Positions 14,585 to 20,320 of a stretch of 20,320 bases of DNA are shown here, piece after piece. Source of the DNA: Candidatus Aminicenantes bacterium UBA4085 (GTDB lineage: Bacteria; Acidobacteriota; Aminicenantia; Aminicenantales; UBA4085). The notes beneath the pieces are model-generated. The model saw only the letters and a list, made by a program, of their open reading frames with translations, ran no database searches and was not told the DNA's origin. Each line of letters begins with the position of its first letter. Within the stretch, counting starts at the first letter, position 1. Both the position numbers and the translations under genes were made by a program. The stretch lies in the NCBI GenBank assembly GCA_002383325.1, contig DFYJ01000058.1:1-20320 (forward strand), in the 5' to 3' direction.

Positions 14585-14613
14585 ATCATAGGGGGTTGAC
14601 CGGGGGAAATCAA
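14585..14613 (-). promoter_or_regulatory. Sigma70-type promoter of tRNA-Arg
   Basis: Minus strand TTGATT (14613-14608), 17-bp spacer, TATGAT (14590-14585), placing the start about 10 bases before the mature tRNA 5' end. The 20 bp at 14580-14599 match the SpoIIM-like gene promoter (5150-5169) at 19 positions. Confidence 0.65.
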
Positions 14614-14657
14614 GCCATTGGGCGCCAAGCCGGGCCGATTCCCGATTCCGATCCCTC

Positions 14658-14999
14658 TCAGCCGCGGATAAAATGCGGCATCGCCGTCGGGATCTCCAGC
14701 GACAGCTCGACGAAGCCGGCGTAGACGCCGGCTTCGAACCAGGGCGCCTGGTAGATGAGCTTCTTGATGCCCTTCTTCTCGATGGTGTAGACATGGACCC
14801 GGCCGGAGGCCAGCAGGTCCCGCAGCTTGGTCCGGGCGGGCTCGGGATGGCAGTCGAGGACGTTCGTCCCGATCAGCGCCGCGCCGCCGTCGGCTTCGAA
14901 AGTGCGGCGGGCCCGCTCGTTCATCTCCAGGATGACGCCGTCGCGGCCGCAGACCGTGACGGCGCCGGGAAGCTCCTTCCACCAGGACGAAGCATCCAT
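14658..14999 (-). CDS. Stand-alone PAS-domain protein
   Basis: A 113-residue soluble protein made of one PAS-like domain. The motif pattern WWKELPGAVTVCGRDGVILEMNERA followed by GTNVLDCHPEPARTKL, and then a strand pair YTIEKKGIKKLIYQAPW with GFVELSLEIP, is typical of single-domain PAS proteins with a CHP(E/P) loop. It may sense a small ligand or redox state, but no cofactor residues can be assigned and no output domain is attached. ATG 14999 has AAGGG just upstream and lies only 14 bp after the M64 peptidase stop, so the two genes are very probably co-transcribed. The domain call is good; the signal and partner are unknown. Confidence 0.8.
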   Translation of the reverse strand: MDASSWWKELPGAVTVCGRDGVILEMNERARRTFEADGGAALIGTNVLDCHPEPARTKLRDLLASGRVHVYTIEKKGIKKLIYQAPWFEAGVYAGFVELSLEIPTAMPHFIRG

Positions 15000-15013
15000 G
15001 ACCCTTGCCTCTC

Positions 15014-16507
15014 TTACCGCGCCGCCGGGGCGGCGAAATAATCGATCATGTCGGCGATGGCCTTGCGGCAAACGGCGCAGAACTCCCGCTTGGGATTGCC
15101 GATCATGATGCAGACGATCTGGGGCCGGTAGAGACCCTTGGCGGCATAGCCGGCCCCTTCAAAGACGCCGACCTTGTCCATCAGGCCCTCGTACTTCAGG
15201 CGAATCGCCGCGATTCTGGCTTGCAGGATCTTGTCATCGGCCGCCGCCTTGTCCTCGATGGCCTTGACGGCCGTCGCGGCCGATCCCTTTTTCTTGGCTT
15301 GGGCGACCTCCTCGGCCGCGGCTTTGCGGCGGGCCTGCCGCTCGGCCATCAAGGCTTCCTGCTCGCTCTTGCCGTACTCGGTCGGTACTCCGATGCCGGG
15401 CGACAGGAGGTCTTTCCACTTGACGTTGGCCGGGTCGAGCAGGGCCGTGATATTGGGCTCGAAAGGCTCCACGCCCTTGGGATAGAAGTCGTTGTAGGAC
15501 ACCTCGCTGGCGTAGTACTCGTCGGCCAGGCCGCCGAAGGAATGGCCCATCTCGTGCAGGAAGACTTCCAGGCTGCGGGCGTGGTCGGTCGTGGTCACGC
15601 AGTAGTCGAAGGCGATGGAGCCGCCGCCGTAGCGGGCGCTGTCCACCAGGACGATGATGGCGTCGTAGGGCACCTGGGCCGCGATCTCGTGCATCAGGTG
15701 GTCCCTCTCGATGAGCATATAGCGGTCCAGATCGAAGGCGTTGAACGACGCGGCCAGGACGGTTTTGCGGTAGGCCCGCTGGCGCGGCTCGTCCATGGAC
15801 GCCTCGGGCGAGGGGCGGAAGACGGCCCGGACGCTGATCCGCCCCTTGGCGTTCCTATAGGGCTCGGTCTCGAACAGGGTCCGGGTCATCCGATCGACAT
15901 CGGCCTTGAACTTGTCCTTGCCCGCGGCCGCATAGCCCTCGGCCAGGAAGACCAGGTCCAGCGTCGTGCGCGGATCGCCGGCCACGGCCGGCTCATAGAT
16001 CCAGTCGCCGGCGGCCGCCGGCTCCCGGATAATGTGATAGTCGGCCGGATCAATGGTCCGGCTGAAGATGGGATGGAGGAGGTTCTTCTTGTCCCGGGCC
16101 TCGACGACGAACAGGACCGGCCGCTTGGGCTCGGGAAAGCGCAGGCTGCGCTGGAAGACGCGCTTGGCTCCCTCCAGGGCCGGGGTGGTGGTCTTGTACT
16201 CGGCGTACATGGTGTCGAAGCCGCGCGAGTAGATCAGGGTATTGGAGGCAACATCGTAGACCTTGAGGACATAGCGGCCGTATCCGAAGGGGTCGACGAG
16301 CGCCGTGCGGGTCTCGGGCCAGAGCGGCTCTCCATAGATCGCGTCGATGGTCAGGGATTCGCCGGCCGCATCGCCGACCTGGTAGAGATCGATCCGCAGG
16401 GCCTTGTCGGTGAACCAGGCGTTATATCCGGCCGGCGCTCCAGCCAAGCCGAGTCCCGCGGTCGCCAGGAGCGCGGCGGTGAAAAGGGCCGCTCTCTTCA
16501 TCTTCAT
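15014..16507 (-). CDS. Secreted M64-family (IgA peptidase-like) metallopeptidase
   Basis: A 497-residue protein starting at ATG 16507, with GGAGG five bases upstream. A signal peptide (KRAALFTAALLATAGLGLAG) indicates export. The N-terminal part is a beta-rich M64 N-domain. The zinc site is HEMGHSFGGLADEY with His318, Glu319 and His322, preceded by the LDLVFLAEGY and VPYDAIIVLVDSARYGG segments typical of M64. A charged Ala/Lys/Glu-rich coiled-coil insert (residues about 385-440) separates this from the C-terminal YRPQIVCIMIGNPKREFCAVC motif that family members share. M64 includes Clostridium ramosum IgA peptidase, but most members are environmental and of unknown substrate, so immunoglobulin cleavage should not be assumed. 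It lies 88 bp after truD and 14 bp before the PAS gene. Confidence 0.9.
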   Translation of the reverse strand: MKMKRAALFTAALLATAGLGLAGAPAGYNAWFTDKALRIDLYQVGDAAGESLTIDAIYGEPLWPETRTALVDPFGYGRYVLKVYDVASNTLIYSRGFDTMYAEYKTTTPALEGAKRVFQRSLRFPEPKRPVLFVVEARDKKNLLHPIFSRTIDPADYHIIREPAAAGDWIYEPAVAGDPRTTLDLVFLAEGYAAAGKDKFKADVDRMTRTLFETEPYRNAKGRISVRAVFRPSPEASMDEPRQRAYRKTVLAASFNAFDLDRYMLIERDHLMHEIAAQVPYDAIIVLVDSARYGGGSIAFDYCVTTTDHARSLEVFLHEMGHSFGGLADEYYASEVSYNDFYPKGVEPFEPNITALLDPANVKWKDLLSPGIGVPTEYGKSEQEALMAERQARRKAAAEEVAQAKKKGSAATAVKAIEDKAAADDKILQARIAAIRLKYEGLMDKVGVFEGAGYAAKGLYRPQIVCIMIGNPKREFCAVCRKAIADMIDYFAAPAAR

Positions 16508-16595
16508 GGTCGCCTCCGTCAAGGGATGTTCCACTGTCCGGAATCCTTATGATCTCCGAAGTCCATCCGGGGCGCAAGTCCCCGCTCCGGCCGGC

Positions 16596-17750
16596 TCAGG
16601 CGGCATCCCCGAGGGACAGCCTTTTGATCAGGATGGTGGCGTAAGAGCCCCGGGGCAGGGAGAAAGACAGGGTCAGACGACGCCGGCCGCGGTTGAACTC
16701 GTCGGCCCCCTTCTCCAGAATGACCGGATTCTCCGGTACGACCGCCGCCGGCCGGGGGAAGGACTTGAAATAGACCCGGTGCAGGGCCCGGGTCCGGAAG
16801 TCGCCGAACTTCAAGTTCCGGCCCCTGAGAATCCCGGCGAAAATATCACGCGTCCGATCGCTGGGAAAGACCATGCTGGCGGCGCAGGTCGGAAGGTCCA
16901 GGGCCAGCAATCCGGCCGGAGCCTTATCCTCGGTCCAGTAGAGATACTCGCCCTCAGCTCCCGGAACCGCCGCGGGGGCGGGCACCGCCTCCCGCACGAC
17001 CTGCCGCAGCAGCTCGTTCCAGAGGTGGGACTGGAACGAGGAATAGCGCATGGAGATCTCTTCCTGGGGCAGCTTGTGCAGGGCCTTGACCTGGTCCTTG
17101 GGATGGGCGACGAGAAACTCGAAGATCTCCCGCTCCTCCCGTCCCCGGGCCAGCTCCAGGCAGCGCGGCCAGTCCTTCCAGCGGTCGAAGAGCTCGCGGC
17201 GCCTGATCTTCTCGGGCCCCCACATTCCGGGCGCCGTCGAGGTCAGGAAAACCTGCAGCGCGCCGTTCCAATGCCGGTGGAGGATCTTCTCGGCGAAGAA
17301 TCCCCTTTCGGGATCGTAGCTGCGGAACCTCTGGTCGTCGAAGTAGTTGGGGAATCCCGTTTCGCGCGCCTCAGCCAGGGCCCGCTCCGCGGGCTCCGTC
17401 GCGAGGAGGTCCCTTAAAACGACCCGGAAGGCGTTGCCGCGCAAAAGATCGGGGCCCATGGGCCGGTCCATGAAGCCGACGGTCTCCAGGCGGAAGCCGT
17501 CTCCCTCGCGGCTGAAGTTCCGCCCGTCCCGCACGGCGATAAACTGGGATGTGCGGCCGTGCTTGTCCTTCTTTCCGCCGTAGGACAGGGCCGCAGGGGA
17601 TACGCCGAAGGCTCCGGCCAGGCGGCGAACGAGGTCCGGAGTCGTCCAGTCGGTCTTGGTCAGAAGATAGACGCGGAAGGAGCCGGACGGGACCAGGGGC
17701 AGGTCGGCCTTCTCCTCGACGATGAAGTCCTCCGGCCTGGCTTTGATCAT
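16596..17750 (-). CDS. truD: tRNA pseudouridine(13) synthase TruD
   Basis: A 384-residue cytosolic enzyme converting U13 of tRNA to pseudouridine. The N-terminus IKARPEDFIVEE is the family hallmark. The catalytic Asp62 lies in GGKKDKHGRTSQ, and NYFDDQRF (135-142) is the second TruD motif. A central TRUD insertion domain and a C-terminal catalytic half complete the normal length. The start at ATG 17750 is supported by homology position. No Shine-Dalgarno sequence precedes it; instead TATAAT sits six bases upstream, so the mRNA could be leaderless. Upstream in-frame GTG codons (17789, 17816) are less likely starts. It is the first gene of the minus-strand run truD, M64 peptidase, PAS protein. 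Confidence 0.92.
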   Translation of the reverse strand: MIKARPEDFIVEEKADLPLVPSGSFRVYLLTKTDWTTPDLVRRLAGAFGVSPAALSYGGKKDKHGRTSQFIAVRDGRNFSREGDGFRLETVGFMDRPMGPDLLRGNAFRVVLRDLLATEPAERALAEARETGFPNYFDDQRFRSYDPERGFFAEKILHRHWNGALQVFLTSTAPGMWGPEKIRRRELFDRWKDWPRCLELARGREEREIFEFLVAHPKDQVKALHKLPQEEISMRYSSFQSHLWNELLRQVVREAVPAPAAVPGAEGEYLYWTEDKAPAGLLALDLPTCAASMVFPSDRTRDIFAGILRGRNLKFGDFRTRALHRVYFKSFPRPAAVVPENPVILEKGADEFNRGRRRLTLSFSLPRGSYATILIKRLSLGDAA

Positions 17751-17756
17751 GGCGCC

Positions 17757-17762
17757 ATTATA
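17757..17762 (-). promoter_or_regulatory. TATAAT -10 box abutting truD start
   Basis: A perfect TATAAT on the minus strand ends six bases before ATG 17750, which would place transcription at or next to the A of ATG. No good -35 is seen at 16-18 bp (CCCCCA region), so the site is uncertain. Confidence 0.4.
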
Positions 17763-17924
17763 ACGAAATGGAATTGAATTGGGGGACACCCTACATAACT
17801 CCCGAATTACCCCCACCGCACCGGACCTCTCCTCCAGCCCTTCATCTGGCTCTTCTCCCGATTCCGGGAAGTCCTGCGAACCGGGGTACCGGCCAATCCT
17901 GCGCGGCTTGAGCCGGCCTCCTGA

Positions 17925-17954
17925 TTTACCGGAAGGCGGTCTTTCTGTTAAAAT
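17925..17954 (+). promoter_or_regulatory. Possible promoter of the HlyD-permease gene
   Basis: TTTACC (17925-17930), 18-bp spacer, TAAAAT (17949-17954), about 40 bp before GTG 17994. The -10 matches at five of six and the -35 at four of six. The rest of 17763-17993 shows no gene. Confidence 0.35.
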
Positions 17955-17993
17955 ACTCTATGCCGATAGGAATTTAAACCGGGACGGATTCCC

Positions 17994-19182
17994 GTGTCCA
18001 AGGATTTTAGCTACATGGCCCGCATCAAGAAGCCGGTTGGTGTTTTTCTCCTCCTGGGGGGCCTTGCTCCTTACGTTCTTCGCCGCCCGCTCGCTCAGGC
18101 GCGTCCGGATCCCCTCCGTCGTCCTGGAGGCCCGCGAGGCCTCCGAGACCGTTCTCGCTTCTGGACAGATGGTCGGTGAGAGGACCATTCCTCTATCTTT
18201 CAACCGGGCCGGCCGCATCGCCGAGGAGCTCATCAAGGACGGCGACCGGGTCAAGGCCGGCCAGGCGCTCATGCGGCAGGATACGGCCATCGAAGAGACG
18301 GTCCTTGCCCAGCGCCGGTCAGCCTTGGCGGCGGCGCGGCTGAACTTGGCCAAGCTGGGCTCGACCGACCTGATCGATCTGGAGCAGAGGGTTCGCCAGG
18401 CCAAGGCCTCGGCCGATTACGCCGCCGTATATTTCAAGCGCCAGGCCGAGCTACTGGACAAGGGCTCGATCACGCCCCTGCAGTTCGACCAGGTCAGACG
18501 GGACAAGGAGCTGGCCGAGTCGGCCCTCGTTTCGGCCACCAGCCAGCTTCGCTCGCTGGAGACGACCTTGCGGCCTCTGGCCGAGATCCAAGTGGCCCAG
18601 GCCGAGAACGACCTGCAGCGGGCCGAGATCGATCTGCGGGAGACGGTCCTGCGGGCGCCTCTCGACGGCCGCATCGTCGAGCACGCCGCCCACAAGGGCG
18701 AATTCGGCACCAGCGGGGCCAAGGTCATCACCTTCATCCCGGCCTCGGAGCGCTCTTATGTCGAGGTCCAGGTCGAGGAGGCCAGCCTGGCCCGGCTGGC
18801 GATCGGCCAAAAGGCGGCCATCGCTTCCCCCGCCTTCCCCGGCCGGACCTATCCGGCGGCGGTCGAGCGCATCGCCCCGATCGTCGATACCCAGCGGGGC
18901 ACCTTCGCCTTGCGGCTGATGCTGGACGGCGTTCACGAGGAGCTTCTCCCGGAGTCCTCGGTCTCCGTCCAAATCGTCGTCGGAAGCGCTCCGGCCGCCC
19001 TGCTGGTGGAGCAGCGCTTCCTAGTCCGCGAGGGCGGAGCGGCCTTCGTCTACGCCGCGGACGGCGGGCGGGCCCGGCGGATCGAGATCAAGGCCGACGA
19101 CATCGGCGGCGGGCTGTTCGCCGTCGCTTCGGGCCTCAAGGCCGGCGATCGCATCCTCCTTCCCCAAGGGCTCAAGGAAGGG
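17994..19182 (+). pseudogene. HlyD/RND-type membrane fusion protein, frameshifted near its N-terminus
   Basis: A periplasmic adaptor protein for an ABC exporter. From GTG 17994 (or ATG 18015, with AAGGA about 10 bases upstream) the frame reads a basic start, ARIKKPVGVFLLLG, then meets a six-G run (18056-18061) and goes out of frame to a stop at 18179. Removing one G restores GVFLLLGALLLTFFAARSLRR, a normal single anchor helix, followed by the full adaptor: lipoyl half EELIKDGDRVKAGQALMRQD, a long coiled-coil hairpin, the second lipoyl half TVLRAPLDGRIVEHAAHKGE, a beta-barrel and a membrane-proximal domain ending at PQGLKEG. The indel may be a sequencing error or a true mutation. At 19171-19182 the frame runs without a stop into permease sequence. 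The family is clear; functional status is doubtful. Confidence 0.8.
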
Positions 19183-20320
19183 AAGACCCAAACCGTCATG
19201 ATCCTGGTCGGCATCACCCTGGGCATCGCCGTCCAGGTCTTTCTCAACTCGCTGATCGTCGACCTCCAGCGCAGCCTGGTCGAGGACACCGTGGGCCGCT
19301 CGCCGCACATCACGGCCGAGATGCCCGACGCCGTTCCGGCCGGCGGCCTCGTTCCCTCCGACGGGCGGATCGCCACGACCCGAATCGTAACCAACGAAGG
19401 CAGCCTCAAGCCTATCCGCAACTGGCGGTCGATCGACCGACAATTGGCCAAGCTGGGCGCTTTCAAGGCGATCAATCCCGTGGCCCAGGGCTCGGGCTTC
19501 ATCCTGCAGGGCGACAAATCCCTGCCGGTCATCCTGCGCGGCTTCGACCTGGAGCGGGCCGACGCCCTCTACGACATCCGCCGCCGTCTGGTCGCCGGCC
19601 GCTACGAGGTCGGCGGCAACGGCATCCTGATCGGCCGCCAGCTGTCCGAGAGACTCCGCACCGGCGTCGGCGACACGCTGCGCATCATCGTGCCCTCCGG
19701 GGCCGGCGATGTCTTCCCCATCTACGGCGTGTTCGACCTGGAGAACAAGTCCCTCAACGAGAGCTGGGTCATCATCTCCCTCGGCCGGGCCCAGATCCTC
19801 TACGGGCTCGACCAGGGCCTGACCCAAATCGAGCTGCAGGTTCCGGACGTCTTCACCGCCAAGGACTGGGCGGCCGACCTGCGCCGGACCTTCCCCGGCC
19901 TGGAGTGGCTGAGCTGGCAGGAGACCAACGCCCAGCTCCTGGCCGCCCTGCAGGGCCAGGGCTCGTCGTCTTACCTGATCCAGCTCTTCGTGCTTCTCTC
20001 GGTTACCCTGGCCATCGCCTCGGTCCTGGCCATTTCGGTTGTCCAGCGCTCGCGGCAGATCGGCATCCTCAAAGCCCTGGGCATGAAGACCCGCCAAATC
20101 AGCCGCGTCTTCATCATCCAGGGCGGCATCCTGGGCTTCCTCGGCTCGCTCCTGGGCGGACTGGCCGGCTGGGGCATGGTTCAAGCCTTCGTCCTGGCCC
20201 AGAAGGCCAACCCCTCGGCCAGCCTGGATGTCATCACCGTCCGCTTCGGGGCGGTGGTCTTGTCGGTGCTCATCGCCACGGCCGCCGGGACGCTGGCCGC
20301 CTTCGTGCCGGCCCGGCGGG
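19171..20320 (+). CDS. FtsX/MacB-type ABC transporter permease, fused to the adaptor and cut by the window end
   Basis: About 380 residues of an FtsX-like permease in the same frame as the adaptor. Membrane segment 1 is TVMILVGITLGIAVQVFLNS, followed by a large extracytoplasmic MacB-like domain (SPHITAEMPDAVP to the LEWLSWQETN region). Three C-terminal helices follow: LIQLFVLLSVTLAIASVLAI, GGILGFLGSLLGGLAGWG and the last near FGAVVLSVLIATAAGTLAAF. QIGILKALGMKTRQI is the cytoplasmic coupling loop typical of the family. Related permeases start with a short Met-led segment ending in FLREG(R/K)xQT; here it is replaced by the adaptor C-terminus, so no start codon or ribosome site exists. With a separate ATPase (probably downstream) it would export lipoproteins, peptides or drugs; the substrate is unknown. 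Confidence 0.85.

Noticed and set aside
15005..16552. 515-codon plus-strand open frame
   Set aside because: It mirrors the M64 peptidase gene; no ribosome site and no domain pattern.
18451..20184. Two long minus-strand open frames (18451-18972 and 19021-20184)
   Set aside because: They are antisense to the plus-strand HlyD-FtsX coding sequence, which carries recognisable lipoyl and permease motifs.
1..20320. CRISPR arrays, insertion sequences, prophage or integrase signals, rRNA
   Set aside because: I looked for regularly spaced repeats, transposase or integrase motifs and rRNA segments on both strands and saw none; the tRNA-Arg has no visible attachment-site duplication within the window.

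Overview
The window looks like a GC-rich Gram-negative chromosome segment, probably from a metagenome. Signal-peptide proteins, outer-membrane barrels, a sigma54 activator and a DUF3943/DUF6600 gene set would suit an Acidobacteriota/Aminicenantes-like lineage, but that placement is inference and rests on no marker gene. Most genes are on the minus strand. ORFs were read with Shine-Dalgarno-based starts, which shortens several of them compared with the longest open frame.

Layout: (1) 3-5100: the tail of an unknown gene, convergent with a secreted S9 peptidase; a GC-rich non-coding stretch; an AT-rich gene for a cysteine-rich secreted protein with its own strong promoter; a SpoIIM-like membrane protein. 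(2) 5251-9280: a minus-strand run of four genes encoding a DUF6600 Trp-rich envelope protein, a small beta-barrel, a DUF3943 outer-membrane protein and a degenerate receiver-like protein. (3) 9281-10258: a divergent regulatory region and a membrane-anchored protein of unknown function. (4) 10314-13024: an NtrC-type sigma54 response regulator, divergent from an AI-2E/PerM-family exporter. (5) 13119-14466: small stress-type membrane proteins (a DUF3185-like protein, a possible truncated relative, an lmo0937/DUF5670-like protein) divergent from a CsbD-family protein. (6) 14494-17750: tRNA-Arg(UCG), a PAS protein, an M64 metallopeptidase and TruD. (7) 17994-20320: an HlyD-type adaptor with a frameshift, joined in frame to an FtsX-type permease that runs off the end.

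The main discovery is a candidate local sigma54 envelope-stress regulon. Two divergent intergenic regions (9281-9667 and 13858-14286) each hold two outward-facing -24/-12 promoters. Between them lies a shared 34-bp element (26/34 identical, same orientation) containing two CAGGAAT-type half-sites exactly 19 bp apart. Inferred start sites lie about 120-195 bp from these sites, where an NtrC-type activator would bind. Such an activator (GAFTGA loop, Fis-type HTH) is encoded between the two regions and has its own sigma70-type promoter. The inferred targets are the four-gene outer-membrane run, the anchored unknown protein, the lmo0937/DUF3185-like genes and CsbD.

Other anomalies: a 6-G run that breaks the HlyD frame, a topologically implausible HlyD-FtsX fusion, and a 20-bp promoter block shared (19/20) by tRNA-Arg and the SpoIIM-like gene.
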